A program made the position numbers and the translations under genes. The notes beneath the pieces are model-generated. The model was not told where the DNA came from and made no database searches. It saw only the letters and a program-made list of their open reading frames with translations. This document shows, one piece after another, positions 1 through 8,342 of a DNA stretch of 64,000 nucleotides (position 1 is the stretch's first letter; every line of letters starts with the position of its first letter). The stretch spans positions 930,001 to 994,000 of the forward strand of contig CP150546.1 in the NCBI GenBank assembly GCA_049487715.1. Reading direction: 5' to 3'. Origin of the DNA: Pycnococcus provasolii. Taxonomy: Eukaryota; Chlorophyta; Pseudoscourfieldiophyceae; Pseudoscourfieldiales.

Positions 1-1
1 G

Positions 2-97
2 CCTCCGCCGCTGCTCGTCGCATCATCGGGCGCCGCGCGCGCTCGTCGGAGCTCGAGCCTCGAGCCGTTCTGGACGTGGTTCGCCGCGCCGCCGTAA
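2..97 (+). CDS. possible C-terminal end of an unknown gene
   Basis: The frame starting at base 2 is open and stops at 95-97. Its last residues are rich in Trp, Phe and Pro (SLEPFWTWFAAPP). A second frame is also open to 108, so the choice is weak. The sequence is GC-rich like the neighbouring genes and changes abruptly to AT-richer spacer after base 100, which fits the end of a coding region. No family can be named. Confidence 0.2.
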   Translation, partial: PPPLLVASSGAARARRSSSLEPFWTWFAAPP

Positions 98-172
98 GAA
101 ATGACTAATCTGTGTTGCTAAACTAAATTTTGATAGTGCACACGTTACATTCAATATTACAGATTTACCTAA

Positions 173-615
173 TCAATGCATCCCAAACAGTGTTTTGTCT
201 ATCCGAAAAGCACAACGCCGTCTCCGCGTCGATATTACGAATGTGCTGCGACACGTCCTTTTCCGAGAAGCCGTGCGTGACGAGTTGAAGCTTTTCGGTG
301 GTGTCGACCCGATCTCGTACATGCACCACAACCTCGTCAACGGAATGACGCGATCTTTATCCAGCACGACGAGTGTTGCGCGAAACGTCGCTATCGTACC
401 AGCGAGCGTGCGGCCGTCGTCGAGCTCTTTCCTGGCTGAAGATACGCCACCCGTATCGTCCTAGTTGATGGCGAAAATGTCAAGCCACACGTATCGTTTT
501 GAGCAGCGCCTGCGAGTGCCCCTTTCACACTTTCCACGAGGTCGACAAAAGTGCTTCCCCATAGTAATTTTCCCGTTATTCTGGGGACCCGGTGTTGGTC
601 TTGCACCACTACCAC
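173..615 (-). pseudogene. decayed gene of the WLDxFAxNQ / RxWCxxEI TIR-like family
   Basis: Reading the minus strand across frames gives WGSTFVDLVE, then YVWLDIFAIN, then PLTRLWCMYEI, then a tail ending VWDALIR before a stop near 169. These blocks, in this order, match a widespread algal and oomycete domain with a CWG..F.DLV start, a WLDxFAxNQ core and an RxWCxxEI motif. The known role of the family is unclear; it often sits beside TPR or NACHT-like modules. The gene is broken: a frame change near 500, an in-frame TAG at complement(461..463) where the family usually has Gln, and another frame change near 315. The family call rests on recognised motifs only. Confidence 0.55.
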
Positions 616-709
616 TGTGATCATTCCGCCATTATCCCCCCGTCGGTTGAACTAGGAACTAGGGGTTGGATCACTCACCCTGATGGTGTGTTGCGAGAGC
701 ATCTCACAG

Positions 710-1690
710 TCAACAGTCGTCAGTCAAGTTGCAGTCAACAGTTCCATCAGGAAATTGCGGCGGCGGTTGCGGCGGCGGTTGTGGTGGAGCAGCAGTCGTA
801 ACCGGTGTTGTTGTTGTGTTTGTCGGGCAACATACTTTGCCACAGTCAGTCAACGTCTTAAGCGTATCAGGAAACTCACTGCAGCGTGGTTTGATGTTTT
901 TGTCGAGGGGATCCCTCACGCTACTAGCATCAACAGGCGTATATACAATGCTGTAAACGAGTGAGCTTGGCTGCCTTTCGGTGGCGGGCCAGACCCAGTT
1001 GAAGTTCACCTTTGTCGGCTTGCACTTGCTCTTTGTACCGTGCTCAGAGTTGCCATAGTCGAAAGTCACGATGGCTGTGGCAGGACGACTGATAGCCTGG
1101 TTGAAGAAATTCCCAGAATACTGGACGCAGTACGCTGGTATGAAGATTCCATTTCTGCTAGGGAAGGTATTCAGAGTGCAACCCAAAGAAATCATTCCAT
1201 TACCAGCATTCTCACCAAAGTCGAAACGAAGGTTGAACAGTTTGCCATTTTGTTGAAAGAATTTAAGTGTCGTACATTTGTCATCACCGTTGAAGCACAT
1301 GGTCTTGCTTCCAATATCCTGGTCGATTTCTCCGGTTGCCGTATTGAGTTCGCGGAACTGCCCGTTAGACTCCATGAACACCAGATTGTGGAGGTTCGGG
1401 TGCTGACACTTGTATTCTTCATAATCGTAAGCGTCATACTTCTTGTACTTCCACGTCCACGGCTTCCACACGCTGAATTTGGGATAGGCGTCGTATCCAT
1501 ATCCATATCCATACCCCTTCTGAGGATAAGACTCAGGAGACTCATACGAATCGTACGAGTCATACGCCATCACCACCACAGCAGATGAGGATGCCACCAC
1601 AACCAAACATGCCAAAACCATCGTCCACAAGATGACAAACACACAACACGACGTCATTGCATGCGAGCAAAGTGCATTCTTCTTCATCAT
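710..1690 (-). CDS. secreted Tyr/Gly-rich protein with Pro-rich tail
   Basis: The 326-residue product begins with a basic Met-Met-Lys-Lys segment and two long hydrophobic stretches (about residues 13-45), a signal peptide or anchor. Residues about 45-85 are a Tyr/Ser/Gly-rich spacer (SYDSYES, YGYGYGYDAYP). The body has several cysteines (CxxC-like pairs, PRCSEF, CGKVCCP) and ends in a Thr-rich then PPPQPPPQ-type tail. This suggests a disulphide-bonded secreted or cell-surface protein. I do not recognise a family. It is flanked by two similar 21-22-bp direct repeats at about 645 and 1951. Confidence 0.7.
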   Translation of the reverse strand: MMKKNALCSHAMTSCCVFVILWTMVLACLVVVASSSAVVVMAYDSYDSYESPESYPQKGYGYGYGYDAYPKFSVWKPWTWKYKKYDAYDYEEYKCQHPNLHNLVFMESNGQFRELNTATGEIDQDIGSKTMCFNGDDKCTTLKFFQQNGKLFNLRFDFGENAGNGMISLGCTLNTFPSRNGIFIPAYCVQYSGNFFNQAISRPATAIVTFDYGNSEHGTKSKCKPTKVNFNWVWPATERQPSSLVYSIVYTPVDASSVRDPLDKNIKPRCSEFPDTLKTLTDCGKVCCPTNTTTTPVTTAAPPQPPPQPPPQFPDGTVDCNLTDDC

Positions 1691-2227
1691 AGTCTAAAAG
1701 AGATAAGTAAATGTCACCACAAATCAGAACCAAATGAGAATGACTCGAGATTCGCAAAATCAACACTGCAAGCACGAATGCTCCTCAACGACACGGTTGG
1801 GCATCGCAACACTCCTGCTGCGAGCTTGATCAACAAATTGGGTAGGCTCCATCACACACTGACCACACAACTGGCTGTACCACACAACCACCACCCACCC
1901 TGGTGACATGCCCAAGGGGCGAAGATGGGTTCGGGGTTCCGGAACGTAAAGGTTGAACTAGGACTAGGGGTTGCCCGGGGTGTCACGAAACGTTTTAATG
2001 GCGCCGTACCGTACCGTACCGTAGTACTATGTAGGTACAGGCCTCGTACGTGCTCCGTGCTCGCCTGATCAGTGCAAGATGATCGATGGCCTTGGCGGTC
2101 CTTGGTGGCCCTTGGCGGTCCGCTCTTAAGGTTTCAGTCCTTTGCACAATTTTTTTTTTTTTTACATAGTAGTAGTTACAACTTCTGCGCTGACCAGGTT
2201 ATCATCAAAAAGATTAGATGGGATGGA
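1691..2227. other. intergenic spacer with GTAC-rich repeat and T tract
   Basis: No gene is seen between the divergently placed 5' end of the secreted-protein gene and the 3' end of the next gene. It holds a motif of the TTCGGGGTT/TAGGGGTT type (about 1930-1972), a run of ACCGT units with many GTAC steps (about 2005-2045) and a T tract at about 2148-2163 just past the stop of the next minus-strand gene. Confidence 0.5.
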
Positions 2228-3520
2228 TCAATGATGAGCGCACTCCTTGCGCCGCAACGTCTCCAACTGCGTCTCGAGCTGCGCCAACTTCGTCTCTGCG
2301 CGCTCCGCTCGCTCCGTCGCGTCCCTCACGAGAGACTGCATCGTCTCAAGGGAGGGGGACGGCGGCGGCTCAGGCGGGCGCAAAGGAGATGGCGGTGCAG
2401 GCGGTGGTGGCGGGGGTCGAGGAGGGGGTGACGGCGGCGTAGGAGGTGGAGGAGGTGGAGGAGGCATCGGAGGAAGCTCGCCGAGTGCCGTCATGCGCGC
2501 GCATATATCGAGGTCAGGCCGGCGACATATAGCAGAACTCTGGTCGTCGCCCGTACACGCACTCTTGTAGTACGACCACATATCCAACTTCAAGTGACCC
2601 TTGAAGTGAAGGATGCGCGTCTCTCGCGTACACCTGCAGCCATACCCGCTGTTCGCGTTCGCATTCCACTCGCTGCACGGATAAAGCGAGACGTTCACGG
2701 GAGACGCGTGCTTCGACGCAACGAATACTGTGGCGATCGGTTTTCGGTCCTGCTTCCTCGGCTTGAAGCCCCTGGGAAAGCCGTGCCGCGGCGACATGAT
2801 GGTAGCGAGCGTTGGCTGGTCGTCCATGCCGTACCACAGCTGCTTACTACGTGTGCCTTCCATCATGGAGGCCATGCTGTCGTAGAAGGCGATCGCCTGC
2901 TCGTACCTCCCGCCTCGCACGAGCTGAATGCCGCCCTGCACCGGCGTATCCCTCACGCGCTTGTGAATCCGGAACGTAAAGCCGACGTCGAAGGTTGCAC
3001 TTTGCGGAAAGAAGCCAGCATGGACAGGCGCCAGCACGAGCATGTCGGAGTCCATGAACACGATGTCAGCCTCGCCGCCGCCGCGCTCTAACTCTTCCTT
3101 CAAAAAGTCGCGCCTTGAGTGGAAGCGAAAAAGAAGTATCTGGTCGATCGCCAAGCCTTGTCTAGCATATCTGCGCATCTCCAACGAGGTCTTGCCCACG
3201 GTAAGTTTGTCGAAGTTCGCCTCGCTCTTCTCGTCTGTGAGCACAACCAGTCTGCTGGTAGGCTCTGCCGCCCTCGCGGAACGTGCCCAGTCGTGCACCA
3301 GTCTGAACTCCCTTTCGCGGTAAAATTCACGTTTGGCGACGTGCCTATCACGCCAACTAGCCTGTGCGACTGTCACACTCAGCACCAGTTCGCGCCCCGA
3401 GGACACAGAAGCTTGGGCATCGACACGCGTCACCACTTCGCTGATGCCACTGAGCGCAGCCACCGCCAACAAGACAATGGCGGGCACGCGCCGCGGCTTC
3501 GAGCACCTTAAGCGTTGCAT
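2228..3520 (-). CDS. type II membrane glycosyltransferase-like protein with Pro-rich stalk
   Basis: The 430-residue product has an N-terminal hydrophobic anchor (about residues 13-30), consistent with a Golgi type II protein or signal peptide. The central region has VVLTDEKS followed by DIVFMDSDMLVL, a DxD motif of nucleotide-sugar transferases, then QGGIQLVRGG and a conserved-looking HFKGHLKLDMW near residue 320. This layout fits GT-A fold transferases (GT77/GT8-like). Residues about 350-390 are an SPPPP-rich, extensin-like linker, and the C-terminus (about 395-430) is a short charged coiled coil. The donor and acceptor cannot be named. The start at 3520 is the first ATG and precedes the hydrophobic segment. 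Confidence 0.7.
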   Translation of the reverse strand: MQRLRCSKPRRVPAIVLLAVAALSGISEVVTRVDAQASVSSGRELVLSVTVAQASWRDRHVAKREFYREREFRLVHDWARSARAAEPTSRLVVLTDEKSEANFDKLTVGKTSLEMRRYARQGLAIDQILLFRFHSRRDFLKEELERGGGEADIVFMDSDMLVLAPVHAGFFPQSATFDVGFTFRIHKRVRDTPVQGGIQLVRGGRYEQAIAFYDSMASMMEGTRSKQLWYGMDDQPTLATIMSPRHGFPRGFKPRKQDRKPIATVFVASKHASPVNVSLYPCSEWNANANSGYGCRCTRETRILHFKGHLKLDMWSYYKSACTGDDQSSAICRRPDLDICARMTALGELPPMPPPPPPPPTPPSPPPRPPPPPPAPPSPLRPPEPPPSPSLETMQSLVRDATERAERAETKLAQLETQLETLRRKECAHH

Positions 3521-3852
3521 GCAGTGAAAACTAAAGCCTTAAGCTCGGCCCAAAAGCTGTGGCGCTCTTTAGGCCTGTGACCGTTCGAACACGTGCGTAC
3601 GCACGTAATCGTTGCCGCACGCCGCAGCGGGAAGAAGGAGTGACTCACACCTGACTCAGGTGAGGGATGACACGCGGGAAGGTTTTTCGCCAGGCTGGAT
3701 TTCCCCCTCCCCACGGCGCGCGCGCCGGGGAAGCTCCGAGTAACATAACTATCGCAGAGACCTGTGCATCGTAGGGAACATGCATGCGTATGTTACAATT
3801 GTGTAGTGTACACGTCACCTGCCGCCGCCGCTGCATTTCACGCTTTACGTCC
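3521..3852. other. intergenic spacer with perfect 16-bp palindrome
   Basis: This spacer lies upstream of the glycosyltransferase-like gene and downstream of the sialidase-like gene, both on the minus strand. A perfect palindrome ACGTGCGTACGCACGT lies at 3591-3606, about 70 bp upstream of the glycosyltransferase-like start. It contains two ACGTG cores, the centre of many bZIP/bHLH sites. A GC-only CGCGCGCG stretch lies near 3718. No coding potential is seen. Confidence 0.45.
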
Positions 3853-6175
3853 TCACGTACGGCCGCGCTTCAAGGCATCCGCTTCGATGCGCTTCATTCG
3901 CGCTTCAGTACGAGCGCGGCCAATCTCGGCGCTCTCCATGGCGTGCATCGGATTCTCCTCGTTCGAAGCCTGGACGACGCCACCCAGAAGACCGCCACTG
4001 GCGCGGGCCCACCCTCCCGCGCTTCCGTGGGGATTCGTGAAGAGTGAAATGCGTATGCGTGCCATGCGAATGTGCATGGGAAAACTTGCGTGGCGACCGG
4101 AGCGCGCGATCGACATCGCCGCTGCGTCGGATATGCGGACGGAGTGAACGATAAAGACAAAGCAGCCGCGCTGTATCATCGTTGGGTTGAGCAGCGACTG
4201 AGACGACGTTTCCGGCGCAATTCTTGCCAGCACGGCCCAGTTCATACCGCCGTCAGCGCTGGCCGCGACGAGGATGCTGTTGCGCAGCATTGCCCCGGCG
4301 CGAGTTTTGCGCGCATCGGCGGAAACTGCCGGATTGTACGCGACGACGAGTACGCCATTGGACAAAGTGATGGCATGCAGCTTGGTGTGGGGCATCATCA
4401 GCTCCGTTGGCCTCGCACGCGACCACGTCTTTCCAAAGTCGCGGCTCACGGAGATGAAGGCGCGCCCGACGAGCGTGCGGAACAGCTGCACGAGGTGGCC
4501 GTTGTGCACATCAAGTGTCGCGATCGCGCCGTCGGTGAGCGTCGTGTAGTTGTTCATCAGCATACCCGTCTTCGACCAACCGGACGCGGGCACTTCGAGG
4601 GATGTTGTTAGCGCTCGCTTCATTAGTGTCGAGTGTCTCAGCACGCCCGCCACTCCGGGCATCTCAAGTCCCGTGAGTGGATTTGTCGTGTTGCACGTCG
4701 CACTTGAGCTCGGTTTCTCTTCCCATATAGGCAGGACGAACGTGGCACGCCGTCGCATTGCCTCCGTATCTCGGTGGAGAAGTATCGCTGGTGGGTTGCT
4801 CGTGACGGTTGGCAGGCTGGTATCTCGCTGGCGCTTCAGCACGCGTGGCGCGTTCCACTCGAGGTCGCCCGACGCCGTGTCAAATCGCGCCGTCATCAGC
4901 ACGACGTCGCCTCCGGGGACGTAGTGCGACACCACACCATTCCCCTCGCGGCAGTTGACGGATCTGCTGAAGAAGAGGTTCAGCTGATGCGCTCCACTTA
5001 CGCGAGCGAGCGCCGGATTCCACTCTGACTTGGGTGACATGCGAAGCTTTGTGCGCATCTCATCGGGTATGACCGGTTTCGGAACGCTCCACGTCGCGCC
5101 CGTGTCGCGGCTGACTGTGTACATAAGCCGCTGCATGGGATCGCCCTCGTGTCCTGGAGACTCTTCGTAGACGACGACGAGCGTGCCATCTTCCATGCTT
5201 GCGACGGTCGGTCTGGAGGCGAACGGCATCGTCGCGTTCGCGTCGTACACTGGCTCCGCGCTGAGGCACATCCCTTTGACGAGCCTCCTCGCCTCCGCGA
5301 CGACGTCGTATGTATCGGCGTCTCCTGACTCTTGGTTCTCTAAGGTATCCACTGGGCATCGGTCGTTGGCGTCGGACGTCGTGCCACCCGGCGGCGGGCA
5401 CGTCGGCATGATCGGGATCTTGCTGAGGTCCATTTCACGTTTATTTCGTTTTTGTGAATCCAGCTTGGCGGCGTGCTCAGCGTAGTACGAAGGCGCGGTG
5501 GTGGTTGCCTTTTTCCTTCTGGCGACGCCACCTCCGTCGGCCCAGTTGTACGGTTCCGCGTCACCTTTCCCATCTGGGTACGGCGCTTTGTCGTTCTTTT
5601 TCCCGCCAAATCCGTACTGGCGCAGGTGTGCACCCTGCTGGCGTATGGTGGCGAGACGTGACACCTGCGACACACCCTTGGACATTTCGAATTCCGTTGG
5701 TACGATCTCGCCCTCGTCTATTCTCCTGTTTTCGTAGATCTTGAGTGCGGTTTCGTGGAATCCGCCTCGTCCGACGTCGTGTCCATACACGCGTATCTCC
5801 CAGTCGTTTGCGTTTGCACTGGGCGCTGCATCCTGCTGCGACGCGGAGGCTGCACCACTTTCCCTTTTCTGCACGCCGTTTTTGATGGCGAGTCGATACG
5901 CGGTGAATCTCTTCAGTCTTTCTTCCGGCGACAGTTTCCTTGACGTCTTATCGTCCGAGAGCGCGTCAAGTCGTTCTGTGAGATCCGTGTGTATCCCAAA
6001 TATGCCGTCGACATGATCTTGGTCGGATCGATCGACATCGACGTCATTATCAGCTGCTGACCCAAAGTTAACCCTGGCGTCCCAGGATGAGTCGCTTTGT
6101 TAACGCCGCGAGGAAGAAGACTCCACTGCAACTGCCGACGACGACAACGAGGAAGGATGCGCCGTTGCCAAACAT
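3853..6175 (-). CDS. membrane-anchored sialidase/BNR-repeat protein, two exons
   Basis: The C-terminal two thirds form a sialidase-type six-bladed propeller: a RPTVASMEDGTLVVVYEE segment (FRIP-like arginine) is followed by Asp-box motifs SRDTGATW, SRDFGKTW and SADGGMNW. Family members cleave terminal sialic acid or similar sugars, or bind glycans; the catalytic Tyr/Glu pair was not verified. The large exon (3853-5975) has no ATG near its 5' end. A good N-terminus appears if complement(5976..6072) is removed as a GT-AG intron: exon 1 (6073-6175) encodes 34 residues beginning MFGNGASFLVVVVG with a signal-anchor helix, and joins in frame as LILGRQ-ERLDALSDDK. The joined length is 2226 nt, 741 aa. 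A paralogue lies at 49768-51786. Confidence 0.75.
5976..6072 (-). other. probable GT-AG intron of the sialidase-like gene
   Basis: On the minus strand the 97-nt segment starts GTTAAC and ends CTCACAG. It contains the TAA that closes the frame of exon 1, and removing it restores one open frame across both exons with the correct phase (1). A weaker alternative, a 48-nt intron ending at GTCAG and joining another upstream frame, was also considered. Confidence 0.6.
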
Positions 6176-6590
6176 CCATGGAAACACGCCATAAGTGCTA
6201 TAATAAGTACACTAAGCTTAAAATTAAGCATGAAGAAATGAAACCTATAAGTAAGACGTCTTACAAGGTGAAAGTTGTGTTGGCGATATTGACGTCTTAA
6301 GAAAACGCCAGATACAGGTACAGGTACAGGTACAGATACAGGTACACGCCGCCGTTCATCATGGGACGCCATGGCCTGAAGTTCGGCGAGGTTGACCGAA
6401 CACCAGCAGAGCTCTGGGCACCCTGTCTGTGGCCTTTAAAAAATACGGTAATTTAAGGTCGTACAAAACTCCGGCCAGTAAACCCCTAACTAAGTAAGTA
6501 AACCCCCTTGCCACCACTTGCCACTTCACTTGCCACCACCCTTGCACACCCTTGCACACCGGCCGCTTTTGACTTTGGAGGAGTATTCTA

Positions 6591-6640
6591 CTTGCAAGAG
6601 TGTTTCTTGCAAGAGTGTTTCTTGCAAGAGTGTTTCTTTC
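6591..6640. repeat. 15-bp tandem array (CTTGCAAGAGTGTTT), inverted relative to 6864-6925
   Basis: Three consecutive copies of CTTGCAAGAGTGTTT with 15-bp period; the last copy is partial. The core GAGTGTTTCTTGC recurs as its reverse complement GCAAGAAACACTC at 6864-6876, 6890-6902 and 6913-6925, so the two clusters face each other about 220 bp apart. Confidence 0.7.
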
Positions 6641-6863
6641 CTTCCATTCATGGTTCGCGGAAGGATTCCACCGGGTAGTATTCTTGAGTCTTCTTGAATC
6701 TTGACCACCTTAATCTACGTCAATTTAACAACGGTACCCGGTAGATCCAAGGAATGAGCAGACATGAGCTCACGCCTTTTCACGTGCCTTTGTCGTGCGA
6801 CAAAACGTGCATTTGTCGTGCGCCCTTGTCGTGCGGCACTGCGGCCGTGCCAATATTTGTCGT

Positions 6864-6925
6864 GCAAGAAACACTCATCAAGAGTGTCTGCAAGAAACAC
6901 TCACGGGTGTTTGCAAGAAACACTC
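6864..6925. repeat. three spaced copies of GCAAGAAACACTC
   Basis: Copies at 6864-6876, 6890-6902 and 6913-6925 are reverse complements of the array core at 6591-6640. The pair of clusters could be the ends of a small foldback element or clustered protein sites. Confidence 0.65.
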
Positions 6926-7071
6926 AAGGGTGCAAGAGGTCCGGACTGCAAGACCCCAGGGGGGTCAGCTAATTAGCCTAAAGGGCTGGTCCGACTTAGG
7001 AAAAAAAACGAGCTTTTCGGTCTCGTTAGGCTGAAGTTAGAGCTGCAGTTGGCCGCTGGGAGAGCGAGTTC

Positions 7072-7107
7072 GGGTTAGGGTTAGGGTTAGGGTTAGGGTT
7101 AGGGTTT
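7072..7107. repeat. interstitial telomere-like run (TTAGGG)
   Basis: About five uninterrupted TTAGGG units lie some 280 bp upstream of the PUB-domain gene. The position is internal to the contig, so this is not a chromosome end. Similar short runs or single boxes occur in front of many genes here (11425, 37819, 37989, 58979, 62924), resembling plant telo-box promoter elements. Confidence 0.8.
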
Positions 7108-7383
7108 GTCCCAAAAGAGCCGTTTCCGAACTCCTAGGAACGAACGCGTCAAATCCCGAGAACTCGAGAAATGACAATTGTGGACCCTGGTTCTCCGCGG
7201 GAGGGGGGGTCTGCTTTCCAGGGGGGGGAAGGGGGGGCAAAGCAGGCATTTTTTTTTCGCGTCTTGGATTCTCCCTCCCCGACGTCTCCCCAGGGGGCTC
7301 CGCGTGCACCTTCCCATCCCCATCCGCGCCACAAATCCACATCTGCTTTTCATTCTTCATTTTATTTTTATACAGTCAATAAT

Positions 7384-7983
7384 ATGGTGTATGCGGGTTA
7401 TGCGCCTGGCACGTCCTCTGGAGCCTATGCGGAGATTTCTGACCTGTCGAAGGCGCTTCGGAGTACAGGTGGATCCCCTGGAATGATTAGTAACGTCGCA
7501 TCCTTGGAAACGATGTTAAAAATCTGCTCAAACGTTGCCAAGGCACCGTTGGAGTTGAAATTTAGGCGTATTCGTCTCACGAACCCGAAAGTTGCCGCAC
7601 TCCTTGATGGAGCACCCACGCAAATACTTACCACCTTTCTGGGATGGACCGTCGAAGCTGGAACGGGCGAAGAAACGAACGAAACCTTCCTCACCCTACC
7701 CGCGGACAAACAAATCAACCAAGGAAACGTGCGCGAAATCTTTGACGCCGTCGAATTCAGGAAGAAGAAAGCCGCGGACGACGCACGCGCCGCCGCGGCG
7801 AGAAAAAAACCAATGGACCCAGAAAAAGCGAAAATGATGGCTCAGCTCGAGGCGGACCGCAAGGAACGCGCGACGCGTGAAGCTGTCACGGAAGATAGCA
7901 AGAACCAGTGGCACAAGGGGGGTAACGGTGCGCAGATCACACGTGCTGCTGACGTAGGCATCGGTTGCAGCAAGGGTGGCTGA
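7384..7983 (+). CDS. PUB-domain protein (likely p97/Cdc48 co-factor type)
   Basis: Starting at the ATG at 7384 gives 199 residues. The first part contains SLETMLKICSNVAKAP, KFRRIRLTNPKVAAL and LGWTV..... ETFLTLP, the hallmark helices of a PUB/PUG domain, which binds the C-terminal tail of p97/Cdc48. It is followed by a charged helical segment (PEKAKMMAQLEADRKERATRE) resembling the tails of PNGase- and UBXN6-like adaptors. The open frame extends upstream to 7171, but that part is Gly/Pro-rich and looks untranslated. A role in ubiquitin-linked protein quality control is inferred from the domain only. Confidence 0.75.
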   Translation: MVYAGYAPGTSSGAYAEISDLSKALRSTGGSPGMISNVASLETMLKICSNVAKAPLELKFRRIRLTNPKVAALLDGAPTQILTTFLGWTVEAGTGEETNETFLTLPADKQINQGNVREIFDAVEFRKKKAADDARAAAARKKPMDPEKAKMMAQLEADRKERATREAVTEDSKNQWHKGGNGAQITRAADVGIGCSKGG

Positions 7984-8342
7984 CAGTAAGCTGCCGTCAC
8001 TTTCCTATGGGAGATGGACGGCAGGAACGGAAAACCGCTCGCGGAAAAAAAAAAAAAAAAGAAAGGATATGGTATGCGCAACGAGGAACTCTACGGTTGG
8101 GAACAACCGCCGACGTGCGACGACGTGACGCGCGCGACGACCGTGCAAAAAGAAACTATTTTCGGAAATGAGAGCCTATTTTTGTGGGGTTCTCTTTGCG
8201 AAACGCGGTTCGCGTGCTGAAAAAAAAACAAAATCCTTTCTCATACCAAGTAACAAAAATATATCTGTGATTGATTGATTCAACAAGGTTTCACTTCGTC
8301 CAACGGTCCTGCTGTGTTACAAAGTCTCAGCTCAGCTCACCA
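7984..8342. other. spacer between convergent genes
   Basis: No gene is seen between the PUB gene and the convergent minus-strand gene. A 16-17-bp A tract lies near 8045 and an AT-rich stretch near 8220-8290 may hold polyadenylation signals for one or both genes. Confidence 0.4.

Larger units (their letters stand above)
6176..7071. other. repeat-rich intergenic region
   Basis: No gene is seen. It contains an ACAGGT microsatellite (about 6312-6350), a three-copy 15-bp array at 6591-6640, several TGTCGTGC repeats (about 6793-6865), and an inverted set of the same array motif at 6864-6925. It separates the sialidase-like gene from the TTAGGG run in front of the PUB-domain gene. Confidence 0.5.

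Noticed and set aside
6100-6372. Signal-peptide-like minus frame ending SSSSRR
   Set aside because: It can be joined to the sialidase frame only by a 48-nt intron and gives a poorer leader than the exon starting at 6175.
7072-7107. TTAGGG run as a chromosome end
   Set aside because: Genes continue on both sides and similar short runs occur throughout; they are interstitial.
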